Shown here: positions 47,486 through 59,750 of the stretch, piece by piece
How positions within the stretch are numbered: the stretch's first letter is position 1
Layout of the letters: every line of letters starts with the position of its first letter
NCBI GenBank assembly: GCA_019426215.1
Contig: CM033399.1
Location: 23,631,022-23,695,021, forward strand
From: Buddleja alternifolia
Taxonomy: Eukaryota > Streptophyta > Magnoliopsida > Lamiales > Scrophulariaceae
DNA: 64,000 nt
Direction: 5' to 3'
Made by a program: the position numbers and the translations under genes
The notes under the pieces: generated by a model
Databases searched by the model: none
What the model saw: only the letters and a program-made list of their open reading frames with translations
Told to the model about the DNA's origin: nothing

Positions 47486-49128
47486 CGATTCTTTATCTCA
47501 AGTCGAGCTACCGACTCTAAACTAGCGCTTCTTGGGAGGCAACCCAAGTTTGTAAGTTTGTTTTTCTTTTTGTTTTGTTTAGTTTGTTTCTTTTTATTGT
47601 GTTCAAGCATGCACTTTTAGCATGTATGTTTTTCTTATGCTTGATGGTTTAAAAAGTTGAAGTGTTAGATATGATGCACATTTGGACCCCACCTTTAGAG
47701 ATTCTTATTTTACTCGATAAGAGGAGAAACTTTGTAAGGATGCATTGGAAGCTTAAGGATGTTCTTCAATATCCTTGGTTGTAAGTGTTCTTTTACCTTT
47801 GTGTATGCATGTTGTAACAACATTGGGGACAATGTTGGATTTAAGTTTGGGGGTAGAAGAGTATCTATTTTGAATATTGAAAATGCAATCCTAAATTTTA
47901 ACTTGAATTTGGGGAAAGTTTGTTTGATATCATGTTTATATGCTTCTTTGTTGAGAAAATCAAGCATGAAAAAAATTTTAGTCCTTCCAATTGATGCATT
48001 GAAATTGATTAACTTGGAAAAATGGCATGAATTCTTGAAATAGTCTGAATTTAATGGAATATATATATCTTTGAAATTGCTCGTGGAGACCTTAGACTAG
48101 AATTGATTCTTTAGATGATTCACAATGCACTTAAATCGAAGGTAGAGGAGTTGAGAGGATAACCATCTTAAGACACTTAAGGAATTATTTCCAGAAATAT
48201 TAACTTAGATTTCTCATAAGGTTATAAGTTGAGTAGTAATTTTATATGCTAACAATGAATTGAAAAGGTTGAATTTTGGTATGACCAAAAGTGGTCAGGC
48301 TAATACGTACCGGAGGTGAAAAGTTTCATGCCTATATACTGTACTATTATGCTAATTTGAGCTATGCTCAAGCCAAAAGAAGTGAGTTGTTTAAAAGATC
48401 TAGTTTTATTTCGTGGCCTTTGATACTCGAGTGATTAAATCCTTAGGAGTGTCTCTACACTTAATGCCCCAAAACTATCTAGTTTGGGAGTCATTGGTCT
48501 AAAACTTGTTACATGGGTGTCATAGAAAGCCTAGTGGAATAAAATATTGCACATGATCTAGCCTTAATGAAGTTTAATGGAAATTCCATATGAATTGAAT
48601 GCTGAATTTTTGAGATAATGAAATTTAAATGGCTATGAGATTTTCTATAATTATTGTGCCTTGTGTTTGATCAAAAGTTGATAGATATGGGATTAATGTC
48701 CAAAATTTGGTAAGGATGCCTCTCGACTATAATACCCTAGATTTATTTTTCACTATACCCTAGGGAGTCGTTTCAAGTATTGCTGTCACATGAGCAAAAG
48801 TAGTTGATGTGTATATATATATTTGTGAACTTTAAAAGGTTGATTTTATGCCATTCATTCTTGTTGATCATATTGAGATGTGTTGATTCGGTTGGAATTG
48901 GAAATTTGCTAGATTTTGTGGGTATATCTTATGCAAACCCTCACGAGACTATAACTCGTCCTTTGAGGTAACTCAAAGGTTTAAAGGCTTGTTGCACCTG
49001 CTGAGTGCAATCGTTTACTCCACGAAAGTGAGTTAGTTAGTTGTTTTGTTTTCTCCCATTGAATGATGTTGGTCTTGCCTTATAGCTCTTATTGCTCGAG
49101 GTCGAGCAATTGATAAGTTTGGGGGTGT
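47486..49128 (+). other. Athila post-pol region, no env gene
   Basis: It starts with CTTCTTGGGAGGCAACCCAAG (about 47528-47548), a stem-forming block seen after pol in Athila-type elements. About 1.5 kb of AT-rich sequence follow, without a supported ORF. It ends in the polypurine tract AAGTTTGGGGGTGT next to the 3' LTR. Many Athila elements carry an env-like ORF here. This one does not. Confidence 0.75.
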
Positions 49129-51017
49129 TGATAAGAGGTGTTTTTACGTGTTTTTAAGATCGTAATTCTTATGATTTGGATTGACTTATTGCTTAAATCA
49201 TGTCACATTTGCATTTAATAGGTGTGTTAAGTGAATATAGGTAATAAATGAGAATACATGAAGAAAAGGGAAGAAAAACGATGTACAAAACAAGTTCAAG
49301 CATGTTTTTCAACACCTAGGCGGTTTATGCATCTCCTACCACATTCGAGCGATAATTCCGTACATTTTCAGACCGACTTAGACAAAGTTTCCTTCTACAA
49401 AGTTTTATATGTATGTCTTAGCTTCAAATGGGAACTTGAAACATCCAAATCGGAGGTCTATAGAGATAATTGTGAAGGAAATACGATTGTTGCGCCGAAC
49501 AGAGAAGTACATGTGCGAAGATACGCCCCAACGCCCTCCTAGTCATGCCTAGGCATGGATAGTCCGAATGTTACTCCTTTTCAGCCTAAATTCCAGCATT
49601 ATATGATGGGTAAGAATCACTTTTGCCCATAATTCAGCACATGTGTTGAGGGGTTGTCATAAGTGTGTTTCTTAGTAGATTTACTTTATGGGCGCCAAAT
49701 CAGAAACAACCTCCATGTTGAACGAATTGGACAAAATGTCCTTCTGGAACGTTGTAGATCTATGTTTTATCTGAATATGGGGACTTGAATCATCTAATTT
49801 GGAGATCTGTGGAGATGTTTATGAGTAAAATACTAAGACTGCGCTGGAAAGCAAGAAAATGGCAGCATGCATGTGTTTTGTTGAAGTTTTCACATGGTTA
49901 TGCTTGGTGAAATTCTTAAGGGCCGAAAGTTTAGCATTTTTTAGCTGGTTGGAATCTTAAAAGCCAAACTTTAAGCATCACCTTAGGTGGAATTCTCATT
50001 GGGGAACTTTAATGGGAATTCTTAATGCATACTTTAGTGGAATTTTGGCTATAAAAGGAGGGGGAACCCATACTCTTCATCATTCACTATCAATTTCAGA
50101 TTCTTGGAGGAGAGGAGGAGGAGGAATCGGTCCTCAAGCTTCATTCATCACCATTCTTCATCATTCTAAGAGGAGAAAGCTAGGAATTGAAGCTCCAATC
50201 AAGGGGCCATCATCTATCACATTAGAGGGAGTTTTTATAGCCTTTTCATTTCATTCATGTCTATGAACATGTGTATTTATTCATTATTATTTTTCATAAT
50301 ATCTATCATGAACTAAATTCATAAGACTAAGGCCATGTAAGGTCAAATTGTGATATATGCTTATAATAGATGATTGTTGAGGTTATACTTATATTGTTAT
50401 GTGATGTGAATTTGTGTTTTTACCTATCTTGCATATACTTGATCACTATATGTTAGAATCTTATGCCTAGGTTGATATTTCGGGAGAAAATTAACTTAGG
50501 GTGCAAGAAATTCACATCATGACCCGCAACTAATGAGGAATTGCCCTAGACATAGGTAAAGATTCCCGGGTGAAGTTGTTCGATTCTAATCGAGTGAACT
50601 CTAGTACGTTAATGCATGTTTAGTGGTTAGATTTCCGGATAGGAATATTTGGGAAATCACGATCTAAGCATAGGAGTTTATACGCGAGACATCGGTTATT
50701 CTCTACCCTCGGAGCTCTCACCATAACAATATAAGTGTAATCCTTCAACAAGAACCTTTATAAGTATATTTGATCAATTTGAACCTAGCATGTGCCTTAG
50801 TCTCCCTTTATAATTGGTTTTAAATCACTTGCTCATCTTTGTTCTTGTTCTTTACAAATTTTATTTGAATTTATTCTTACTTTGTTTATTCACTTCATTA
50901 CAAATCTTAAACTAGAATTCAAGTCCTTGAGGTTCGACAATCCGGACTTACAATCCATTTATTACTACACACGACTAGTGCACTTGCTATTATAGCACGT
51001 TAGCTTTTAGCGTGTCA
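49129..51017 (+). repeat. Athila 3' LTR (1,889 bp)
   Basis: It keeps a ~660-bp block (about 49842-50500) that the 5' LTR lacks. That block holds a likely promoter (TGGCTATAAAAGGAGGG near 50048) and a purine-rich leader (GGAGGAGAGGAGGAGGAG). The 5' LTR is thus missing its own promoter region. Confidence 0.9.
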
Positions 51018-51668
51018 TATACAATAGCTAATAAACCATTATACAGTATCTTATAACCCAGTATACAGTATCATATAACCCATTATACAGTGTGTGTTTA
51101 TACATCATACAGTTACAATACACCAACTAATTTAACAATATACAGCATTTATTACACAAATATGCATACCAAATCAACAAAGACACATTATTGGACCCCA
51201 ATCAACAGCTAATCGACATAGCAAATCAACAAAAACACTTTTTGCAACACAAAAAACATGTCATTATCCAGTATATGTTCGAACAACAACAGAAAATCGA
51301 CTGTATAATTTAGGTTTTTTGTGTTGAGAATCGACTGATTGGAATGCGTTTTGTGGTGATAATCGAAGGAATTATAGATTTAATATGCTTTTATAATTTG
51401 ATTGAGTTAATTTTGGCAACAAGTTGAGAGATTGTAGGGGAGATTTTGTGCGTTTCAATTTGAGAGATTTTAGGGAGATTCTGTACCCTTTTGTTTTGGT
51501 ATGTAGATGTTGTATAATGACGTCATTTGAGTATTATACCCTTGATCCAATTGGAATCAATATTCCCGCCTGTTTTTTGATTCCTTTTTGGACTGTTGGA
51601 TTTAATGGATCCAACGGTGTAGATTGGGTCTTATATCTTATCTAATATAGGGTGTGTATTAGATCTTG

Positions 51669-51672
<4 letters not shown>

Positions 51673-51718
<46 letters not shown>

Positions 51719-51809
51719 CACAGAAAAGTAATATTTATGTACTATATATATATAATATGATCGGATGCGGTCTTGTGGTCCATAAAAATTTTAAACTGAA
51801 CCCAACTAC
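51673..51809. other. (TA)n tract and flank between MULE C and Copia-2
   Basis: A (TA)n run of about 40 bp receives the right end of MULE C. It is followed by TTCACACAGAAAAGTAATAT, which mirrors the CACACATAAAAGTAATAT flanking the left end. Confidence 0.7.
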
Positions 51810-53314
51810 TGGTGGTCCCAAGTGGCATACGAAAGGGTCTAGAAGGAGGGGTTGAATAGACCCTGAAGTCTTTTTCGACTTCAAAAATTTCGTATCACTT
51901 TAAAGGTTTGAACTCTTTGGATAACTAAGCGCTTGGGTCAGACGCTGCAGAAAAGTTAACTTAGACTTAGTGATTTTAGCAGTTTACCAAAGTAGGGCAA
52001 CGCTTAGATCGCTTAATCAGGGTTAGCACAGCGAAAATGAGTTTTAGCGTTCTTTTAGTTAATTTAATCGCTTTGCACTTTAACTTGTCTCTTTCAAAGA
52101 TAAATGATGTAATAATAATAATAAGACAAATAAGGTAAATGACACAAGATACATAAGGTTCACTGGGTGGTGTAATCCCAGCTACGTCCTTCTTCTCCTT
52201 TTTCACTTGGAGGAATTTACTAGAATGATTTTCGAAGAGTCACACAAAATCTTCTACACGATAGTAAAGGGTGAAAATGATCTTGGGCTCCTTGATCACA
52301 CAGACTTCAGCACCAATGAAGATCGTCTTCTTCAAGCTTCTCTCACTCAGAAATACTGTCTAAAAGGGGTCAACAACTTTTCTCACTCAGATGAAAGGTT
52401 GAGGTTTGTCACTAGGGTTTTGTTTGTTTTTGAAAAGATCAAACAACTTGGAATATCTCAGTTGGAATTTGGATTTCTTCTTTGGAAGATGTTTGAGATA
52501 TTTGTGACTGTCTGGAATGTAGATAAAAAGCTTGAAAGATTTGGCTATGGAGTTTCTAAGCTTTTTCTCAGCAAGTTTTTCTTGTGTCTGTACATAATTG
52601 TCTCTTGTAAAATTTGCATATGTCTCTTTATAGGGTTTGCTGGGGTAAGGTATTTATAGGCAATTTCTTGGGATCTATCTGTTGGACACATGTAGAAGCG
52701 TGCCTCTCACTGGGCGCGTGAGTATACCTTTTCTCTGACATTCCTGAAAGTTCACTGAAGCCGATTGGACGGGAGCAGCTGAAATTCTGAATCTTCTGAC
52801 AGTCTGGCCAAAAGGTGGCTTGTCCACAAGTCACATTAGCTTATCACAATTAATGCTCTTATCAGGCATTTATTGCATTTCGAATTTAATTTCCGTTGGA
52901 AATAAATGTCCGTTGAATGATTGCATTTAAGTCCTTCATGACTTGAGGATTTATTTCAGGTGATTCTGACATAAGTCGCTTGAGGGATTTCGAGCGCTTG
53001 ATCCATAAATCCTAAAATGAGATCTTTTAGCGTTTGATAGACGCTAAGAAGAAAATCTTTATCTCCGGTTGACTTCAGACGCTGGTCTTCAACTTCTTCT
53101 CTAATAGACTCACCTAGAATTCTACTAGCGATTTAGTCACTAAGACTTAGTCTAAATTCTACAAAGATAAAAATTACAAGCCTATAATAAATTACAACTT
53201 TCAAATGCTTATACATCATTCTATGAAAAACGGAAACTTACATTGTATTTTTGGGGTCTAACATCAAATCCTATCTTGTCATCATCAAAACATCTAACAT
53301 GAAATTTCCTAACA
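51810..53314 (-). repeat. Copia-2 3' LTR
   Basis: 1,505 bp, closely matching both Copia-1 LTRs. On the element strand, the polypurine tract AAAAAGGGGGAAAT lies directly next to it (53315-53328). Confidence 0.88.
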
Positions 53315-53561
53315 ATTTCCCCCTTTTTGATGATGTCAAGACTCTTATAACTCTTTTATAATTTAAGAGTTACTTAAAAGAAAAGGCCCAAAGGAATATA
53401 AGTTAGCGTTTGAAAAGTTAGTAAAGTTAGCTAAAGTTAGATTAGCTTCAACAAGATGTTTCACCATTAAAACATTCATTCATTGAAAGAATTTAAAGCA
53501 TACATGTTTTACACTGAAGGAAAACCATAAATAAAAAGGATAAAACATAAAAGGAAACCAA

Positions 53562-55922
53562 TCACTTTTTCTGTCGCTTTGCTCTTTCTTCGCCTTGTAG
53601 AACTTCTAATGCTAAGTCCAACAAGAGACGATCAATATCGATCATTGTCGTATGTTGAACTTCATCATAATCATGCCTACGAAGTCTGGCGCTTTCATTT
53701 AGTTCTAACAAGCTTTCCGTCCAGTCCCTTGGTGGAATACCAAGTTCACGAATTAAGTCATGATAGATATCTCTTTGTCGATCATTTGATGGTCTCCAAT
53801 TGATAGGTCGTTGTATCGGTCCGGCATAGGCAGGAAATCCCATACTTTCTAAGAACTCGGGGTCCAATTCTGGAAGCGCGTACTTTCCGAGATAATACCT
53901 TGGCTTTCTTTTCTTGGATAGCATTTTCTTAATGCTTACTAATTCTTCGAACAATGAACGCCACTGTTTATTATCTGTCTTGGAAATCGCTTTGGACTTT
54001 TCTTTATCTTCCCCCTTCTTGACATTATCAAGGGAGGTCTTGAGTTCAACGACATCTCGGCGCAAGAGTCTAACTTCTTCGACGAGAAGAGCAACTTGTT
54101 GAGCGACACTCTGAGCGGCGGCATCGGATGAAGCGTGTCTTTCAGTATCGGCCAAGGCGCTCTGAGCTAAGTGACGGTTGAATTCAGATGAGAGCTCAGC
54201 GATAAGGGGTGATATGCTTTGCATGATAGCAATAGTGCTTTTATTTGCAGCGTTTCCAATATCACGACTCCGCGTATCCAACACTATGCGAATATGTCTA
54301 TCAGCAGCCTCAAAGATCTTGGAGCAGGAACCCTCAAATTTGGTAAGCGAGTTCCGGACTGCCTGTCTGAAGTCTCTGCCTTCTGAATCGCTCTCAGAAT
54401 CTGAATCGGAAGAAGGACGCTTTGGGGATGGGAGAAGTCCGTAAGATTTTGAAACTGCAGCCTTACCTTTGGATTTATCTCTGATAAAAGGTTCTTCAGG
54501 CACTTGAGCAATTTCAGCGTGCACTTCTTCAATCGCTCGATCCATGATAGGATCTGCAATCGCTGGGGGCTCGACCACTGGGGCGCTAGAGGGATCTAGA
54601 AGTTGAGCGTCATCCTCAGTAGGAGCACTTTCTTCTTCTATAATTTGGATGGAGGGAGAAGGTTCTCTAAGACCAATGACCCAGAGGGGGCCAAGGGCTT
54701 CCATCACATGCCTTGGACTGATCAGGCTAGATTGCGGGATAAAGAATATAGCGTCTTCACGCTCTTCAGTACTTAGTGCAAGTTGCACACCTTCTGGTAA
54801 AGCAATCCCTGAAGTATAACAGTTGAAGAAGCCCAAAATCAAAGGCATGAGCGCTTGAGCTGCTTCTTGGTCCACTGGCCTAATTAGCGAGATTATCTTG
54901 GCCACTTGAATATTTGATTCACTAAAGAGCATGGGGTGAAGAGTATATCCTCGGAAATTGTAACACCCGGAAAAGTGATTGAAACTGATGTCCAGCGCTT
55001 GGGCATTTTCAAACACCGCTCTCATTGCTCTGTGGAACTCAGTGAACTCAGCGTGTTCATTTGAAACATCCACACGAATCTGACTCTGGCCTGGAAGAAG
55101 TGGTCGTTTACTTGATGAAGCGTCTTCATTTAGATCAGGAAAGACTCGTTGAACAAACCCGACACGAGGATGCAAAATGTAGCATCCACCTTGGCTGTAA
55201 AAGGCAAGCTGCTGGCGAATGTAGCTTTCGATTGGTTGTCTATATCGTGGTAAAGCGCTAACATTCCCTGCAATAATCTGATGCTGTTGAAGCAAAAAGG
55301 TTGCATAATCTCGGCGTCTGTACTCTATTCCGAATTCGAACAAAATTGGATATCTGATCAGTTCGTCGATGGTGTAAAAGTGAAGAACAAATTCTTCAGC
55401 CCACCTGGTTGTATTCATCATCCAACGTTTTCCAAGTTTGTCCGCTTTCTTTTGCTCTTTGTTAGCAGCAAGGAACTTCTCAAAATGTTCCGTCTCTTCA
55501 TCACAGTCGTCAGCCTATAATCTGGCTAGATATTCACGAGCCTCATCTTCTATCCACGAGTTGACCGGATTTGGGCGCTCTGCAACAAGCGGTCCTTTAC
55601 CTTTCCATAACTTAAGTGGATTAGGAGAGAGAGCGTTCGGGGGAGACTTGACAACGGAGGGGAGGGCCGAATAGCCTATCTTGTTGAGATCTTCTTCATC
55701 TGGATCTTTGTTCCAATCACCCATGTGGGGGTTCTTGAAAACAATCTTGTTTTGATGCTGAGGATAAAAGGACTCATCCGAGAGACCGTTTGAATTGAAA
55801 CACTGAAGATCAAAGTCAGCTCTGTTGAAAACTGGACGACGAATATACTCAAAGCTTGCCAAGTTATATAGTCCTAGATTGGCAATACGCTCGAAGATTT
55901 CAAACTTGAGAGAGTTGGACAT
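53562..55922 (-). pseudogene. Copia-2 third coding region, C-terminal part
   Basis: This is homologous to exon 3 of the Copia-1 third coding region over its whole length. Shared blocks include FYPxxQNKIVxKNPHM, LHPxLF, AIxxVHAEI and PRYYLGKY, and the tail is ERAKRQKK. One stop (TAG at 55517-55515) replaces the Trp in RLWAED. Otherwise the last 619 codons from 55421 are fully open, which is the best-preserved stretch of this coding region in the window. Predicted features are a Ser/Asp acidic run (SDSDSESDSEG), long Ala/Gln-rich helices suited to a coiled coil, and no membrane segment. Its N-terminus is fused to RNase H by deletion. The function is unknown. Confidence 0.75.
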
Positions 55923-56032
55923 ATCGGGCCGATGGAGAGTTGTTTGAAATTATATTTCCAACTCGGCACGCGTTTGATTGTCTCGTTCTCTGGCGGCATA
56001 ATAAAATTCAACATCTGGAGTATATCCGCGCG

Positions 56033-57397
56033 GGAAGAAATTAGTTCAAAAAGAGAATCCCTAAGATACCATAAGCCCACATTCTGTGTGCCTTTCAGGT
56101 ATTTAAGGATCTTCTTGGCAGCAATTAAGTGTGACTCTTTAGGATCAGCTTGAAATCGTGCACACATGCATAACGAAAACATAATATCAAGTCTACTGGC
56201 AGTAAGATAAAGAAGTGATCCAATGATACCTCTATAATTAGTGATATCAACTTTCTTTCCACTTTCATCTTTATCTAACTTAAGCGTTTGGCTCATTGGA
56301 ATTTTTGAATATGATGCATTTTCCATACCAAATTTCTTACTCATATCTCGTGTATATTTAGCTTGGTTAATAAATATTCCATTAGGGAGTTGTTTAACTT
56401 GTAATCCTAAGAAGAAAGTTAATTCACCCATCAGGCTCATTTCAAATTGTTCTTGCATCATTTTCGAAAATTTCTCACACAGACGCTTGTTAGTAGAACC
56501 AAATATAATATCATCAACATAAATTTGGACTAAGAGAATATCTTCGTTATTGGTAATTTTAAATAACGTTGTATCAACGCTGCCTTTTGAAAAGTCTTTA
56601 CCAATAAGAAAGATAGAGAGGTGTCATACCATGCTCGGGGTGCTTGCTTAAGCCTATAAAGTGCTTTGTCTATAAAGTGCTTTGTCTAGCTTGTAAACCA
56701 TACCCTTACCATGATTGTTGATGAATCCTGGTGGTTGCTCCACATATACTTTTTCTTGGAGTTTACCATTCAGGAAGGCACTCTTCACGTCCATCTGATA
56801 CACCATGAACTTGTTGAATGCTGCATACGCTAGAAACATGCGGATTGCTTCAAGACGAGCGACAGGAGCGTATGTCTCATCAAACTCAATACCCTCCTCT
56901 TGGCAATATCCTTGAGCTACGAGTCTGGCCTTGTTTCTTATCACAATGCCGTTCTCATCCATCTTGTTTCTATAGACCCATCTAGTTCCAATAACTCCTT
57001 GGTGAGTTGGCCTTGGTACTAGCATCCAAACCTTATTTCATTCAAACTGATTAAGCTCTTCTTGCATAGCTTCAGTCCAGCTTGGGTCGCTTAGCGCTTC
57101 ATCCACTTTCTAAGGTTCCATTTGAGATAGAAAGCTTGCGAACATAGCCTCATTGAACGTAGCGGCTCTAGTCCTAACAGGCGCTTCAATATCTCCAATA
57201 ATCTGCTCAGGTGGATGATCACGCAGCCATAGTCTGTCTAGTTGGAAGGGGTTAAGAGGTTGAACAGGCGCTTGAGGATCATACGCTTGACTACCTTCTT
57301 GCGTAGGCACTCCAAGTTCACAATTCCTTGTATGCTCTTGATGATCACTCTTTTCATGATCATCAGCATTTCTTACATGATTATCCAGAGTAATCAC
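56033..57397 (-). pseudogene. Copia-2 RT and partial RNase H
   Basis: RT blocks [37 protein letters not shown] and [15 protein letters not shown] are on the minus strand. A perfect 16-bp tandem duplication (56655-56670 and 56671-56686) shifts the frame just after VYKLDKALY. The YVDD-type region is near 56520. RNase H begins with YRGIIGSLLYLTASR and stops at SLFELI, where a deletion joins it to the third coding region. Further stops occur near 57110. Confidence 0.85.
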
Positions 57398-58826
57398 GAG
57401 TTATCTTAGGAGGTGGCACTGAGATCTCATCATCGTCGTCAGTATCTTCATCAATAGTAATCTTAGACGCTTGATGACATAGATCTTCAACTCCTACATC
57501 ATTTACATTAACCTTACTCGGTTCTTGGTTAGCATCATCAAAAACAACATGAATAGATTCCTCAACCTTCGATTTGATCTTATTGAGGATGCAAAAATTC
57601 TTTCCATTCTTGGCGTAGCCTAGAAAAATTCCCTCATCCGCTTTAGGATCAAATGTCTTTAGGCTTTGGGATCCATTATTATGGATAAAACATTTAGAAC
57701 CAAAGACGTGAAAATATGAAACATTTGGCTTACGTCCCTTCCACAGTTCATATGGAGTTTTCCCATGCTGTTTGTTGATCATGCAACAGTTTTGAGTGTA
57801 ACAGGCAGTGTTGATTGCTTCGGCCCAAAACCTAGGAGCGAGCTTGGATTCTGCTAACATAGTCCTAGCGGCTTCCTTAAGCGTTCGGTTCCGGCGCTCA
57901 GCAACACCATTTTGTTGGGGAGTTCTGGGAGCTGAATACTCATGATGTATTCCATTTTTTGCACAAAACTTCTCAACAATCTTGTTAGTAAACTCAGTAC
58001 CGTGATCGCTTCTTATTCTTGCAACCTTAAGATTTTTCAATATTTGAAGTTGTCGAATAAGCGTTGTTAACTTGTTACATGTTTCATCTTTGGATGAAAG
58101 AAATTCCACCCAAGTAAATCGAGAGAAATCGTCTACTATCACCAAAGTATACTTCTTACCACTTACACTAATCGTTTGAACAGGTCCAAACAAATCCATG
58201 TGACGTAGTTCAAGTATTCTAGAGGTAGATAGATGAGGTTTTCTCTTGAACCATGATTTAACTTGTTTACCCATTTGACAAGCGTCACAAAGGCGATCCT
58301 TATGAAATGGTCCATTTGGTAATCCATCTACAAGATTTTGACTTATAAGCTGAGAGATTGTTTTGAAGTTGAGGTGATTCATTTTTCTATGCCATAACCA
58401 ACCCATTTTAGATTCATTTTTAGCAACAAAACATGTTGGGTTGTTATCAAGTGTTGAACCCAAATCTACCAAATATACGTTGTTAGTTCTTTTTCCTTTC
58501 AATTTAGTAGACTTAGTCTTAGCGTCATTTATATAGCAACATTCACTTGAGAATATGACTTCAAAGCCTTTATCACAGAATTGACTTATGCTTAATAAAT
58601 TGTGCTTCAGACCCTCAACATAATAAACATCACTTATCATGATGTTCCCCCTAGGTATAGTACCTATACCTTTGGTTTTACCTTTGGAGTTGTCACCAAA
58701 TACAACCTGAGGACCATTGGCAGCTTGATAGTTGATCAGAAGATCTTTGGAACCAGTCATGTGCCTTGACGATCCACTATCGAAGTACCATACAGATGTA
58801 TCGGCTCTAGCTCTAGGTACCTGCAA
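57381..58826 (-). pseudogene. Copia-2 protease-integrase segment (intact frame)
   Basis: An open frame of 481 codons. The protease motif is intact (WYFDSGSSRHMTG), unlike Copia-1. The zinc site is WLWHRKMNHLNF with CDACQMGK. Integrase core: Asp in VDDFSRFTW, Asp in SDHGTEFTNK and Glu in the NGVAERRNRTLKEA block. It ends at a stop near 57381, before RT. The frame begins at TTG CAG GTA CC, right after TGA and a T-rich tract, a setting that also resembles a splice acceptor. Confidence 0.85.
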
Positions 58827-58938
58827 TCAAAAGGGAAGTTCTATTTCTGTTCAGGTACCCATTGTTGCTTGGGTCCTTTAACATTAGTAACATTGTTAGA
58901 ATGAATTAGAACGTTAGGAACCCATATTTGCCTAGTCT

Positions 58939-59664
58939 TCATTGTAGGAATACATCCATCATATTTGATTCTCTCATAGCGGTTGTCTTCATCAAGAATT
59001 TACTTGGTAAACTTCTAAAGATCTTAACCACCATTTCTCGATTCTGCAAATCCATTCCCAATGATGTAAGTTCTGTAACCAGAGCTATAAATCTTATATC
59101 TAATTGCTCCAAAGTTTCATTGGGTAGCATCTTAAATCCGTTAAACTTTTCCTTGGCAATGGAAAGTTTGTTTTCTTTGATCTGAGCTGAACCTCCACAA
59201 ATTGTAGCCAACTTATCCCATATTTCTTTAGTGGTTTTGCAAGACTTGATCTTGTTGAATAAGTTTTCATTATCACCAATAGCCGTATATAGAGCGTTCC
59301 GACCAACATTGTCCAAATTAGCTCTTCGACGCTCATCTGGAGACCATTCTTGTTTTGGTTTCTCAACGTAACCATCGGGAGTTTCTTCCGTGGCTCCAGG
59401 TGCTCTTGTGATAACTTTATATATTTTGATTGGCCCATCTGAAATAATATCACAAGATATGTAAATGCTTTGACTTTCCATGTGTCAAAATTTGACTCAG
59501 CCAGTTTGGGAACTTTAGCTCCAGACTAACTTTATATATTTTGATTGGCCCATCTGAAATAATATCACACATGTCATCATCACACGAACAAGATATGTAA
59601 ATGCTTTGACTTTCCATGTGTCAAAATTTGACTCAGTCAGTTTGGGAACTTTAGCAAATGCCAT
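58939..59664 (-). pseudogene. Copia-2 gag, 5' part
   Basis: The probable start is ATG at 59664-59662 (MAFAKVPKLTESNFDTWKVK). A ~115-bp direct duplication (59411-59519 and 59526-59655) and a frameshift follow. A clean frame then runs from 59481 with PDGYVEKPKQEW, LFNKIKSC and LPNETLEQLD, typical of the Copia capsid region. It breaks at AMRESN, where about 1.5 kb found in Copia-1, including the zinc knuckle, is deleted. Confidence 0.82.
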
Positions 59665-59750
59665 AACGAAAATTTTAAAAGCAACTAGATTTTGAAAAAG
59701 GATCTAAACAAGCAGTTATGCTTGGAAATTTTAAAATTTCAACTTTAACC

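Larger units (their letters stand above)
40747..51017 (+). mobile_element. Athila-type Ty3 retrotransposon, nearly intact
   Basis: A 10.27-kb element with TATAC flanking it at 40742-40746 and 51018-51022. The LTRs begin TGATAAGAGGTGTTTTTACG and end TTTTAGCGTGTCA. The primer site TGGCGCCGTTGCCGGGGA (42005-42022) and the integrase C-terminal block [19 protein letters not shown] place it in the Athila lineage. Gag-pol is one reading frame with a single in-frame stop. There is no env-like ORF. It is inserted in MULE C. Confidence 0.92.
39468..51672. mobile_element. MULE C: deletion derivative split by Athila element
   Basis: The left end GGGTATGGATCAAATACATC and right end (complement of GGGTCAAGATCTAATACACA) both sit in (TA)n, in the same orientation as MULE A. 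Without the nested Athila element it is about 1.9 kb. It retains an Ulp1 exon fragment on the minus strand, many CATTATACAGT words and no transposase. It is therefore non-autonomous. Confidence 0.82.
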
